Shown here piece after piece: positions 1-8,927 of a stretch of DNA of 61,686 bases. Source of the DNA: an uncultured Clostridium sp. (lineage in GTDB: Bacteria; Bacillota; Clostridia; Lachnospirales; Lachnospiraceae); assembly GCA_900549235.1 (NCBI GenBank), contig URNT01000020.1:1-61686 (forward strand). Reading direction: 5' to 3'. Position numbers and translations under genes: made by a program. Numbering within the stretch: the first letter of the stretch is position 1; each line of letters opens with the position of its first letter. The notes beneath the pieces are model-generated. The model made no database searches and was not told the DNA's origin. It was given only the letters and a program-made list of their open reading frames with translations.

Positions 1-117
1 CCCTCTGAATTAGCTATCACAGCGTAGTATCAGATGGGATTTGAAATGCTGAAAAGCCTTGTATTTCCAAGCATTTTTAAGCATTAGATGTCACTTCCCG
101 ATGTCGTATCGGGTCTA

Positions 118-159
118 CTCCTAAGCGGAAGGCCAGCGGTTCGAATCCGCTCAGGAACA
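118..159 (+). other. 3' half of tRNA-Arg(CCT), attachment-site-like
   Basis: The bases fold as the distal part of a tRNA: anticodon loop CTCCTAA, the 3' side of the anticodon stem (GCGGA), a 5-nt variable loop, a T arm AGCGG/TTCGAAT/CCGCT, the acceptor strand CAGGAAC and discriminator A. The 5' half is missing: bases upstream do not pair with GCGGA or CAGGAAC. Such 3' halves are what site-specific integration into a tRNA gene leaves behind, and an integrase gene lies about 130 bp away. The anticodon CCT points to arginine. The att interpretation is inference. Confidence 0.7.
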
Positions 160-170
160 TTGGAAGGGAT

Positions 171-207
171 GCCGAAAGCCTTGGTTTTGAGGGTTTTCGG
201 CTTTTTT
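171..207 (+). terminator. Rho-independent terminator after the tRNA fragment
   Basis: GCCGAAAGCC pairs with GGGTTTTCGGC (wobble pairs included) and is followed by six T residues. It lies 12 bp after the tRNA-Arg 3' end, as expected for the original tRNA transcript. Confidence 0.75.
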
Positions 208-286
208 GATTTTGACCGGTGGTTGATATCTTGCTAATACGGCTTTTTTAGGGCCTTACTTTTTCTGCTAATAAAATGATCATTTA

Positions 287-820
287 TTAGCAGACTGGAT
301 AGACCTGGCAACTTGTATTTCCCTCCAGAAAACTGTCCATCTGCTGGGTCAGTTTCTCATGGCTGCTTGAAAAAGAGTGCTTTCCATATCTGCGTGTCAG
401 CATTTCCAGATTCGCCCAGCCTCCAGCCTGCATAACAGAGTTATAATCGCCATTAGACATCAGCAGTTTGGCAGTGGCACTGGTATGACGGAGACTATGG
501 AACTCGATCTCCTCCGGATTTATTTCTGGATCATTGAGTTCTTCCAATATTTCTTTGAAACGCTTGTTCAAGTGCTCCGTCATAATAGGCCTGCCATTGG
601 CCTGGCAAATGACCAGACCATAATCTGTGTAACCTTCCGGCCCTAACTCAGCTTTCAGCTTCTCCTGCATACCTTTGAGTATTTCCAAAGCGGCCAGGAC
701 ATTGGATGGGACGTCTACGTATCGGATCGTATCATCATTCTTTGGCTGTTTTAAAACAATGCAGGTTTTGGTTCCTGGATAAAGATTGGGAAACTTGAAA
801 GTAATCCTCATTTTGGGCAT
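287..820 (-). pseudogene. Truncated tyrosine recombinase (phage/ICE integrase), C-terminal catalytic part
   Basis: About 177 residues that match the C-terminal half of a tyrosine integrase. The HxxR box (HSLRHTSAT), a following GGWANL helix and the nucleophile tyrosine region (TRRYGKHS) are present. The arm-binding and core-binding domains and the first catalytic arginine are absent, since full-length enzymes are usually 350-400 residues. No in-frame continuation is seen upstream of 820. It probably once catalysed integration at the neighbouring tRNA-Arg 3' end. As it stands it should be catalytically dead, because Arg I is missing. Confidence 0.8.
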
Positions 821-1016
821 ATCTATATTCTTTTTTGATACATTATTTTAGGCAGACAGGGGACCCTTTTTTCTACGGCTGTCCACTTCCAGCCAGGATG
901 CCAAACCTGCCAAGCATATGTCCGCGGATGTATTCCGGCTTTGTGGAATTTTCAGATTCCTGGAAAAGTTTCCTGACTCCCGGCATCCGGTTCCCTCCGA
1001 TTCCATGACAGCTAAA

Positions 1017-1045
1017 AGCAGCCGTTCCTCACCGGAGCGGCTGCT
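1017..1045 (-). terminator. Terminator hairpin downstream of the immunity-gene array
   Basis: AGCAGCCGTTCC and GGAGCGGCTGCT form a 12-bp stem with one G-T pair. Read on the minus strand it is followed by TTTT. It sits about 70 bp past the end of the last gene of the minus-strand array. The rest of the interval 821-1113 shows no other structure. Confidence 0.55.
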
Positions 1046-1113
1046 TTGATGTAAAGGCGGTGACGCTTATCAGTTAAAACAACATTCGCAAACTCTTAAA
1101 GCTGCATCTCCCC

Positions 1114-4100
1114 CTAGTCCCACCAGAAATACCATACTGTAGACTGCCACAGGGTATCAGCCAGAGCCCCCAGTTCTTCAAAGTTCTGATCCATATCCGG
1201 GCAGAATCCATACTGCTCTACTGCTGCTTCCATAGCTTTCTCCTTTGGAATAGGAACCGGGAGGGCAAACTCCAGCTCGTCATGGGTCATAGCTGCGGGA
1301 ATTGCACCGTACTGCCCAAACCAGTATTTTGCCGCCGCCATGAGAGACTGCGTATCCGGACACTCGTTCCAGTCCCCGAAAGGCAGGTATGCGAATACTT
1401 CCCATGGATTCTTCACTGGGATTTTTGCCAGGATGAGGGGATAGGTCATGTCAGTGTGGGAATCCCAGAAGCTGGAGAAGCGGCAGTTTTCATAGCCTCC
1501 CTCCATCTCGCCCAGGACATCTTTTTCCCAGTCCATGTCATCGTCCTCAGCTTCCTCTTTACGCTGGCTGGTCAATGCCTCCAAAACAGCCTTTCCGTCC
1601 TCTATAGGAGCGGCCAGCATCTTCTTCCTGTACTCCGTCACGGTTTTAAGATCAAATTCATAGCAGTCCGCCTCATTTTCCGGGTCGGTGTTCATCACCA
1701 GACACTCCAGCAGCGTTTCCTCCGGCTTGACCAGCACAGGAATAAATCCCTCCCTTACCCCTAGCCGCCGGGCGTAGCTGTATGCCGACGTGATGGGGTC
1801 ATCATCCTTCATGGCGGGGAAATAGTCACACTCGCAGTCCAGGTACTCCATGATGGCCTGGGCCAGTTCCGAGGTCTCCAGCGTGTTCTCGTCAAAGTCC
1901 TGTCCCTGCCAGTTGGCAAAGCGCTTTTCAATCACCTTTGCCATAGCCTGATAATAGTTTTCATCAAAGGGAATGAACAGGTAGGCCTCCTGCTGGAACT
2001 CGTCGGAGTGATACCGCTTCGGGCCAAAATATTGCAAAGCATAATCATCAATGTCGCTGGTATAGGATGGGCTGCCGCCATCTCCATAGTAGTAATGAGC
2101 AAAGGCCCGGCCTTGCCGGTTAAACAGGCTGGCTGCAAGCTGGCCCTCTCCGGCATCCCGGATAAGCGCCCTCAGATCCACGCCGGAGGGATCAGCCTTG
2201 ATTTGACGGACCAGATCGCCGTATGCCTCCAGGAAAGCTGCGCCCATCAGGTCCTGCTCCATGCACCAGCGCAGGTAAAGTGCCATATGGCTGTAGGCGT
2301 TGATCTCATCTATGGGCAGGCATTTCTGCCGAAGGCTCTCCAGATGCCAGGCCCCGTCGTCCATCAACAGATCATCTTCTTCGTCCTCATCATCCGAACC
2401 GCCCTCAGAGGGAGTATAGGAAATCTTCAGTGTCATCTGCTCCTCTGGCAGGGAAACTCCGGGGCTGCGGGTGATCGCGTGCTTATCATCTGCCGAAAAA
2501 CCGATGGTCTCCCCGTCGTGCAGCTCCACATCGCTCTCCAGCACATAGGATACAAGACTTGCCAGGAAGTCCCGCAGCTCGTCCGGCTCGGCATGGGCAT
2601 TCAGCACCTCCATCTCATCCTTGCCGAACACATCCATGCCGTAGGTGTAGGCGTTCATGCCTCCCTCGCTCCGGTACAGGCCGAACCAGATCCAGTTGAA
2701 AATAGGCAGCTCGTCCTCCTGCATCATGTCAGCAAAGCCTTCATAGAACCGAGGCTCAAACACTACGCCGCTGGTGTAGATGCTGGTAGCGTATTGCTGG
2801 CGGCAGCAGGCGGCCATCAGCTTGGTATAGAGCCTGCCTTTCTCCAGAACATCCTCCTCCTTGCCCAGCACCGCTGCTATGATATGAGCACAGTGTTCCC
2901 TGGCTGCTTTGACCGCATCTGGCCACATATAGTTGTTTTCCGCGTTGAGTTCGGCCTCCCCGCCCGGGACCGGATAGGTCATCAGGCTGACGGCGGCAAT
3001 CATATCGCCCACTTCAAAGACCACCGTATCGTCACGCTTCTCCCCATCCTCATCTTCCTCTACCGTGATGTCCCACTTCTCCTTCATGTCCCGGATGAAC
3101 TGGGCTTTATCCCATTTCCCTTCTGACATCAGAACAAAGCCTGCAAAGGCGCCTCTGTGGTCGGATCTGGCATCCTCATCATCTCCATCCAGATCATAGG
3201 CAGACTCATTTTCCAAGCCACGAATAAATTCCTCAAAGCTGTCAGCAAGAGGAGTGATTTTATAGTCATTCTCCTGATCCACATGAACCACCGCAGGCTC
3301 TCCCTGAGGGCCGCAGGCCCGGTAATCAAGGAAAATCATATCGTGTCCTGCGCTGGGGCAGTCACAGATGGCCACACCAATGGCCGGGTACCCCCACTCA
3401 TCGATCATAAACTGGCTGCCCAGGCTGCCGCAAAGAGAATCGTCTTTCTCTCGTCCAATACCAAAAATGCCGGTGATGGCCACATGATCCTCCGCCCAGC
3501 TGGTGGGTTCATCCGTGGGATAACAGGTATTTACCGGAATACCGCCATTGTGCCGCTTCATCAGCCAGATATAGGAAGCAGGCAGCCTGTAACCCAATTC
3601 CTCCTCCACACTGGCAATCAGCTCGTCAGAGGGCGGTTCATTGATATAATTTTTCAGGGCATATTCGTTATCATCCCAGAAATTGGTAAGGTCAAAGCCT
3701 TCAAAGGGCGTATTTCCCGGCACGAATCCGGCATTTTCTCTCCGGCTGCGCCGGCGTTCCTGAATCTCTTTCTGGCACTCCTGGAGCACTGCAGGGGCAT
3801 TTTCGTCCTCTGGATCCAGTTCCGCCCACCGTCTGGCGTAAGGAATCGCCTTTTCTTCCTGGCCATGGAGATATTGATAGCCGTAAGCCATCCGCATATT
3901 CCATTCTGCCTTGTCCTGTCCTTCCCCCCGGACGGATTCCAGCACCTGGATGGCCCGCAGGAGGGCCTTGTCTCCCTTGTAGCTTGGGGTGCCCTCGTCG
4001 TGGTCTCCGATAATGGCGTAATTCTCTAAAGCCCGCGCCAGAGCATAGGAGACGCGGTAGTCCCGCCAATCCTCCGGGATTGCGTTCAGAGCCTGAATAC

Positions 4101-5685
4101 AGCGGGTGTATTCATCCTCGTCATTCCACTGCTCCAGCTGCCTGTAAAATGCCTCGGCGTTCTCCGGAGTATAAGGGATATAGTCCATTCCCGTCAGCGT
4201 TTCCTCCAGTTCATCCTTCTCCTGCTGATAGAACTGCACCACTCCCGCATCCCGGCGAAAGACCTGGAAGTCTGCCCAGGGCAGGCCGCTGTTTTCGAAG
4301 AAAGACTGTGCCACAGTTAAAACTGCCCTCAGATCCCAGGCGATGAAGTCCACATAGCCGCAGTAGAGACCCGTAGCCCCGCCGGTCAGGGTGATAGAAT
4401 CCTCTCCCGCATCTGTCAGCAGTACGGATTCCAGCTTATCCCGGAAGTCGAAAATTTTCTGACTGCCCTTCTCCTCCCGCAGGGTGTCCAGAGGATAGCA
4501 GAAAAATCCTGCCGCCACGCCGTCAGCGTGAAGGTCGTCCATGAAGTCATTGTCGGCGTTCAGATAACCATTTATAAGAGGAACGCAGCAGGTGGAGCCT
4601 GCCATCACATCCAGCCGCCAGTCAGCGTTCGGATCCTCGTTTGGCTTCATTTGGTAGCCAATGTAATTTTCCAGATAGCTTTCCGGATCAGTGGATAGAT
4701 CAAGACCCTTTTCCTTCAGCTTACCGGGCAGCTGGGACATAAGGATGGGTGGCTCCTCTTTGGCAGCTTCCAGTACATTAAAGCTGTCTATGTATCTCAT
4801 GTGGGGAATTTCGCCCAGCACCTGGTCGGTGAGATTGGTGAGAATCCACCATGCCCGGTTTTCATTCTCCCGAAGCAGAGGAAGCAGCTTTTCGCAGCAG
4901 GCCCAGAGAGCAAAGCGGTTTTCATCCTGATCCTCCAGCCAGAGCTGCACATCATCCCCGGAAATCTCCAGGCCGTCAGACCGCAGGCCAATATTGGGAT
5001 CAGGCTGACGGCCCACCAGGATATTCCAGTGCTCCAACGCCTCTTTGGGCGCGTGCTTTCGGAAATAGACAAGCTCAAACAGCTGAACCTGATTGCCCTC
5101 CGGGGTGAGAATCAATTCATGCTTTTCCCCGTTATAACCCATTTCAAAAGATATATGATCAAAAGCCAGGTTCAAAATATTCCCGCACTGTTCAATCAGC
5201 TCCTCGCCGCGCTTATGGTTCTTATCCTCGTCCATGATTTGACGCAGCGATGCCTCCTTTTGGACAAAGGCTTCCCATGCCGCTTCTGTCCGCTCCCGGA
5301 AACACTTGGAGAAACGGGGCAGGGCAATACCTTTCTTACACCATTCGATAAACTCCTCGGTATCCTCGTCGCCGGGGCGGGCTTCCAGTGCCTTTTCAAA
5401 GTATCGCAGGGCGCGGCCCTCCTGATCCAGATAGTAATAGGAATAACCCATACGGAAATTCCAATAGTGATCGCCTGTAAAATATTCCTCATGGGGTTCC
5501 AGAAGCGAGATTGCTTTTTTTAACAGTTCCCGATCCCCAGGCTCTGCCACATTGCTGTAAGCCCGCGCCAGCTCGCTGTCCATTTCCGGAGTGCGTTCCT
5601 GAGAGGGAATGGCCTCCAGTGCGTCAATAATTTTCTGGTATTCGTCATTTTCATTCCAAATCTGGCATTGTTTCATCAATTCCAT
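1114..5685 (-). CDS. Giant multi-module immunity-type protein (TPR, SUKH, DUF4261-like, DUF4253-like)
   Basis: 1523 residues, no signal peptide or membrane segment, very acidic. Modules in order: a TPR-like N terminus (WNENDEYQKIIDALEAIP and the following helices), a 300-residue region of unknown fold, a second copy of the TPR-like module (WNDEDEYTRCIQALNAIP), a SUKH/SMI1-KNR4 domain at roughly 670-850 (EELGYRLPASYIWLMKRHNGG), a DUF4261-like region at about 870-1100, and a C-terminal DUF4253-like domain ending in STVWYFWWD. SUKH domains are established immunity modules of polymorphic toxin systems. Fusion of several such modules suggests a composite immunity protein (inference). I chose the ATG at 5685 because AAGGAGG lies just upstream. 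An ATG 63 bp further out has no ribosome-binding site. Confidence 0.75.
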   Translation of the reverse strand: MELMKQCQIWNENDEYQKIIDALEAIPSQERTPEMDSELARAYSNVAEPGDRELLKKAISLLEPHEEYFTGDHYWNFRMGYSYYYLDQEGRALRYFEKALEARPGDEDTEEFIEWCKKGIALPRFSKCFRERTEAAWEAFVQKEASLRQIMDEDKNHKRGEELIEQCGNILNLAFDHISFEMGYNGEKHELILTPEGNQVQLFELVYFRKHAPKEALEHWNILVGRQPDPNIGLRSDGLEISGDDVQLWLEDQDENRFALWACCEKLLPLLRENENRAWWILTNLTDQVLGEIPHMRYIDSFNVLEAAKEEPPILMSQLPGKLKEKGLDLSTDPESYLENYIGYQMKPNEDPNADWRLDVMAGSTCCVPLINGYLNADNDFMDDLHADGVAAGFFCYPLDTLREEKGSQKIFDFRDKLESVLLTDAGEDSITLTGGATGLYCGYVDFIAWDLRAVLTVAQSFFENSGLPWADFQVFRRDAGVVQFYQQEKDELEETLTGMDYIPYTPENAEAFYRQLEQWNDEDEYTRCIQALNAIPEDWRDYRVSYALARALENYAIIGDHDEGTPSYKGDKALLRAIQVLESVRGEGQDKAEWNMRMAYGYQYLHGQEEKAIPYARRWAELDPEDENAPAVLQECQKEIQERRRSRRENAGFVPGNTPFEGFDLTNFWDDNEYALKNYINEPPSDELIASVEEELGYRLPASYIWLMKRHNGGIPVNTCYPTDEPTSWAEDHVAITGIFGIGREKDDSLCGSLGSQFMIDEWGYPAIGVAICDCPSAGHDMIFLDYRACGPQGEPAVVHVDQENDYKITPLADSFEEFIRGLENESAYDLDGDDEDARSDHRGAFAGFVLMSEGKWDKAQFIRDMKEKWDITVEEDEDGEKRDDTVVFEVGDMIAAVSLMTYPVPGGEAELNAENNYMWPDAVKAAREHCAHIIAAVLGKEEDVLEKGRLYTKLMAACCRQQYATSIYTSGVVFEPRFYEGFADMMQEDELPIFNWIWFGLYRSEGGMNAYTYGMDVFGKDEMEVLNAHAEPDELRDFLASLVSYVLESDVELHDGETIGFSADDKHAITRSPGVSLPEEQMTLKISYTPSEGGSDDEDEEDDLLMDDGAWHLESLRQKCLPIDEINAYSHMALYLRWCMEQDLMGAAFLEAYGDLVRQIKADPSGVDLRALIRDAGEGQLAASLFNRQGRAFAHYYYGDGGSPSYTSDIDDYALQYFGPKRYHSDEFQQEAYLFIPFDENYYQAMAKVIEKRFANWQGQDFDENTLETSELAQAIMEYLDCECDYFPAMKDDDPITSAYSYARRLGVREGFIPVLVKPEETLLECLVMNTDPENEADCYEFDLKTVTEYRKKMLAAPIEDGKAVLEALTSQRKEEAEDDDMDWEKDVLGEMEGGYENCRFSSFWDSHTDMTYPLILAKIPVKNPWEVFAYLPFGDWNECPDTQSLMAAAKYWFGQYGAIPAAMTHDELEFALPVPIPKEKAMEAAVEQYGFCPDMDQNFEELGALADTLWQSTVWYFWWD

Positions 5686-5764
5686 CTTGTTTTCCTCCTT
5701 CAGCTTCCTGCACAGTTCCTCCACCAAATCCGCCAGGGTCTTGTTCATGCCGGCGGCAGATCGG

Positions 5765-6319
5765 TCATCCCTGTGCCTGTTTCAGATATTTAGCAGGAAC
5801 TACCTTTGTCAGCCACACGCCATTTGCAGACAGGTAAAAGGAATATCCATCCCGGTGCATCTGTCCGGCATTGACCAGATAGATTACAGGCTTTCCATGC
5901 CTACGTCCTACTTTCTCTGCTGTTTTTGTGTCTGTAGAAAGATGAACATATAATCGGTTTCCTGGAAGCAGTCCCTGTTTTTCAATAGAGTCCGCAAACC
6001 GCTCGGCGGTTCCATGGTACAGCATTTCCGGCGGTTCAGCCTCGGAAAGCTCCACATCCACTTGGATAGAGTGCCCCTGGTTTGCCCGAATCATTGTCCT
6101 GTCCTCATTAAAGGAATATCTTTGTTTGCTGTCGCTTCTTACAATCTCCTCCAGAATCTCCCGATTTATAGGGTACTTTCTGCGGATGCCCTCCAGAAGT
6201 GCGTCTACATCAGCCCAACCGTGGTCATCCAATGTGATTCCGATCGTCTCCGGCTTGTGCCGTAAAATTAAACTGATGTACTTGCTGATCGTTGTGAGCT
6301 CAGAAGCTGCTTCATTCAT
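5765..6319 (-). CDS. kptA: RNA 2'-phosphotransferase (Tpt1/KptA family)
   Basis: 184 residues, full family length. KptA transfers an internal RNA 2'-phosphate to NAD+, giving ADP-ribose 1'',2''-cyclic phosphate. Family motifs are visible: ILRHKPE near residue 18, the DDHGWADVDALL wing, IRANQGHS with the conserved Arg and His, LYHGT, and VGRRHGKP with conserved arginines. The start has AGAGAGGG upstream. It lies between the giant SUKH protein and an FGE-like protein, on the same strand. Bacteria have no tRNA splicing that makes the classical substrate, so its role here is open. Repair of RNA damaged by a toxin is a speculation from the neighbourhood. Confidence 0.9.
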   Translation of the reverse strand: MNEAASELTTISKYISLILRHKPETIGITLDDHGWADVDALLEGIRRKYPINREILEEIVRSDSKQRYSFNEDRTMIRANQGHSIQVDVELSEAEPPEMLYHGTAERFADSIEKQGLLPGNRLYVHLSTDTKTAEKVGRRHGKPVIYLVNAGQMHRDGYSFYLSANGVWLTKVVPAKYLKQAQG

Positions 6320-6355
6320 ATTTTTCCCTCTCTAAGTAAATTTTTGCTGCCATAT

Positions 6356-7348
6356 TTATATCGGCCTTTCATTTGAACTGTTCAAATCTACCCGGATAAT
6401 GGGCCGGTAAAAGTCGTAATCGCCATTCAGCGCATGATCCTCCTGAACTTCCGGCTTATAATGGGGTGAACAGGGAAGATAGCCAAGAAATGGCCCCAGT
6501 CCGCCGCAGATATTGCACCCGCCATCACCGCCGCAGGTGGTGAACACGTCAGCCTTCACCACTTCCCGCATATAGGGGTCATAGGCAATAGACAAGCCGA
6601 AGAAATTGGGTTCCTCCATATCGTAGGGCCTGTTCTCGTCCTCATCCATGTTCTCAAACCAGTGCAGGCGCATGGAGTAGTCCAGCCCATCCCCCCAAGG
6701 AAACAGGGTACGGCATCCGCCGCCGCACAGATAGGCCCACTCGTCTGTTGTAGGCAGGGAAAAGCCCTGTTGCTTCAACTGGTCGAGAAGTGCTTCGTAA
6801 TCTGTATGGTGATAGATCCAAGCCTGAAAGCCATCTTCTGTCCGTTCAATACGGGCCGACTGGTGCAGGGTGAGGCTGCTGCTGTCACTCCAGGCGAAGT
6901 CCCGGAATTCCTTCAGCCATTCAGGACGGGCAGTCAGTCCGGGGTCGTCCATTTGTACCGGCTCCCAGCAAAGTTCTTCCAGCTGCCGTCCTGCCAGCAT
7001 GGGGCCGAGGACCGTTTGACGGACAGGCGCCATGCTCTCTCGGATCAGTTCTTCCGGAGTGCTCTCTATCTCCCATTCCTGCAACAGATACTCCAATTCC
7101 TCCCCGCTCTCCTGATTCAGGCCCACAGCAAACTGTTCCCAGCCCAGTGTGACAGTGTCTCCGGGGACAAAGACGAACTCCCGGCCAGCTTTCTCAAATA
7201 TACCGGTGGTGCAGCTCTGGCCCCAGCAGTCAAAGGTATGCAGACCAAGAAAGACCATATCATAACGAGCAGACAGGCTTTCCATCAGTGCCTGCTTCTC
7301 GGTGGTTTCCATTTGATTAAATTGGGTGCGAAATAGTTTTTCGTTCAC
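6356..7348 (-). CDS. Hypothetical protein with FGE-sulfatase-like segment
   Basis: 330 residues, soluble, acidic. I do not recognise the family as a whole. Around residues 198-225 the stretch LPTTDEWAYLCGGG followed by LFPWGD resembles the formylglycine-generating-enzyme-like (SUMF1) fold, where L-P-T-E-x-E-W and F-P-W-G-D are signatures. The C terminus has a cluster of cysteines (TTCGGDGGCNICGG). Whether the FGE fold is complete cannot be judged here. Translation starts at GTG, with AGGAGG 7-8 bases upstream. It is in the same directional array as kptA and the DUF6881-like gene, so an immunity or toxin-associated role is likely but unproven. Confidence 0.5.
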   Translation of the reverse strand: MNEKLFRTQFNQMETTEKQALMESLSARYDMVFLGLHTFDCWGQSCTTGIFEKAGREFVFVPGDTVTLGWEQFAVGLNQESGEELEYLLQEWEIESTPEELIRESMAPVRQTVLGPMLAGRQLEELCWEPVQMDDPGLTARPEWLKEFRDFAWSDSSSLTLHQSARIERTEDGFQAWIYHHTDYEALLDQLKQQGFSLPTTDEWAYLCGGGCRTLFPWGDGLDYSMRLHWFENMDEDENRPYDMEEPNFFGLSIAYDPYMREVVKADVFTTCGGDGGCNICGGLGPFLGYLPCSPHYKPEVQEDHALNGDYDFYRPIIRVDLNSSNERPI

Positions 7349-7365
7349 AGCAAGTCCTCCTACAG

Positions 7366-7728
7366 CTACTTTAATGCTCCATCATAGGTGCGGCTCTCCC
7401 AGATAGCCTCAAACTCCGTTTTCTCCATCAAGCAGGCGTGGAACTCCTCGCCCCAGACATGGGTGTTGAATTCCTCCACAGTGGGGATGGGCGTGATTTC
7501 AATCGCTCCATCGTAAAGGTCAGGGATGTTGCGGGTGTGACCGTCAATAAAGATGTCAATGGAGCGGAGGGCCAGCCGCTCATTTCCTGTATCGACTTCA
7601 TAGAGGATTACCGACGGTTCTCCCTCTGGTGCGTCCTCCCAAAAGAGCTTGATGTACTCGGTCACGCCCTGAGTCAGCCGCTCCCATTCGTTATCCGGCA
7701 GATTTCCATATTGATCAATCGCTCTCAT
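7366..7728 (-). CDS. DUF6881-like small protein
   Basis: 120 residues, soluble. The pattern EYIKLFWED, then a YEVDTGNERLALRSIDIFIDG strand-strand hairpin, then PTVEEFN and a C-terminal FEAIWES helix fits the DUF6881 family, whose members usually read YIKVxWxHD...YSEID...RKVEIFxDG. This family occurs mostly in toxin/immunity neighbourhoods. The molecular function is unknown. It lies 17 bp upstream of the FGE-like gene in the same array. Confidence 0.55.
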   Translation of the reverse strand: MRAIDQYGNLPDNEWERLTQGVTEYIKLFWEDAPEGEPSVILYEVDTGNERLALRSIDIFIDGHTRNIPDLYDGAIEITPIPTVEEFNTHVWGEEFHACLMEKTEFEAIWESRTYDGALK

Positions 7729-7779
7729 CCCATCACCATTCCTTTTCCTATACCGTACTCCAATCGCAAATCATTTCTC

Positions 7780-7956
7780 TCATCCGTTCTTTTCCAGATA
7801 AAATACCCACACGCAGTTGGAGAATTCTCCAGCGACAAAGCGGTGGATCTGCCCGTCAATCTCCACCTGCCAGACCTCAAAGGTATGGTCCTGGTGATAG
7901 ATAGGGTCGTTGACTTTTACTCGCTTGCTGGTGGTTTTCCCAAGCCATCTGATACC
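7780..7956 (-). pseudogene. Start-less coding remnant following the LRR/NTF2-like gene
   Basis: After the TGA of the upstream gene, the same reading frame stays open for 58 codons, with a protein-like composition (DHTFEVWQVEIDGQIHRFVAGEFSN, then VWVFYLEKNG and TGA). No ATG, GTG or TTG start with a ribosome-binding site precedes it. It is either the decayed tail of a small immunity-type gene or a C-terminal extension cut off by the TGA. I do not recognise the family. Confidence 0.4.
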
Positions 7957-8916
7957 TCACAATCCCGAACGCTGCCAGCCGTCCAGCCGCTCCTGCACCC
8001 TGTCGATCATCCAGCCATCGCCCACACGCTTCATAAGGAAGCGGCGGTCAAAGCCAGTGTGTTTCTCTCTGGTGTAGATGTAGAGCTTGTTTTTGGTGAT
8101 CTGCTCTGCGTCCACGAACTGCTCCCCTTTGTAGGTGCCCTGGGCACTGTAAGAGAGACCCAGGGGCCGGTAGCCCATACGAGGCTTTTCATTCACATAC
8201 TTCGCCCAGATCTCCAGAAGGCGGGGCACAGCCTGAGCATCTTCAAACCCGGCCCGTTCCATATACTGCTCCCATTCTGTCATCTCGGCAAAGAAAGCGG
8301 ACAACACCCTGCGGCATTCCTCCGCAGCCTGCTCATCCAGTTGGGCGGGCTTTTTGGCTTTCTCCCGCTGAATCTGGGCAAATTGCTCCATCTGCTCCTT
8401 GGTGAATTGCACATGGGCCACCGGCTTGATGTAGTTGTTGCCGGCGATGGCAAGTAACCCCTCATAGGTAACGGTGGTGTGGTCGAGCTGGATGTGGGAG
8501 AGCTTGGGGATGGAGGCCGCTTGAAGCAGACCGGCATCATCCAGCCCGGTATGATTGAGGGTAAGAAGGTCCAGCTTGCAACTTTGCAAAGCGGACAGGC
8601 CACTGCCATGGATGGCAGCGTTGCCGTCCAACAGCAGGTAGCGCATCCTGGGCATAGAGGAAAAGGTGGGAAAACAGGTGTCGGTGAGCGCCCCGTCCTC
8701 TACGCCGAAGTTGGCCATACTTTTATGTCCGGCAAAGGGGGCAAGCAGATCATCGGTCACCGGATAGCCTTTCACATGGAAGCCTACCAGGGTGTAACTG
8801 GCCAGCCGATCTATGATCTCTGCAGTCAGTTCCGGGACTTCAAATTGCTTCTCTCTATCTAAGGCCAGGACACCGTTTTCCCAATCTGCTGTCCGCACCC
8901 GTTTTGGCCATTCCAT
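7957..8916 (-). CDS. Leucine-rich-repeat-like plus NTF2/SnoaL-like immunity-type protein
   Basis: 319 residues. Residues about 30-160 show LRR spacing (LDLLTLNHTGLDDAGLLQAASIPKLSHIQLDHT). From about 185 onward the sequence fits an NTF2/SnoaL-type alpha-beta fold: a helical start AAEECRRVLSAFF, a middle YTREKHTGFDRRFLMKR and the ending GDGWMIDRVQERLDGW. NTF2-fold proteins are one of the established immunity classes of polymorphic toxin systems. Start ATG with AAGGAGG six bases upstream. The assignment is based on pattern only. Confidence 0.55.
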   Translation of the reverse strand: MEWPKRVRTADWENGVLALDREKQFEVPELTAEIIDRLASYTLVGFHVKGYPVTDDLLAPFAGHKSMANFGVEDGALTDTCFPTFSSMPRMRYLLLDGNAAIHGSGLSALQSCKLDLLTLNHTGLDDAGLLQAASIPKLSHIQLDHTTVTYEGLLAIAGNNYIKPVAHVQFTKEQMEQFAQIQREKAKKPAQLDEQAAEECRRVLSAFFAEMTEWEQYMERAGFEDAQAVPRLLEIWAKYVNEKPRMGYRPLGLSYSAQGTYKGEQFVDAEQITKNKLYIYTREKHTGFDRRFLMKRVGDGWMIDRVQERLDGWQRSGL

Positions 8917-8927
8917 AGCTTGCCTCC

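Noticed and set aside
2008..4029. Long plus-strand open frames opposite the giant SUKH protein
   Set aside because: They lack ribosome-binding sites and recognisable domains, and mirror a well-supported minus-strand gene of biased composition.
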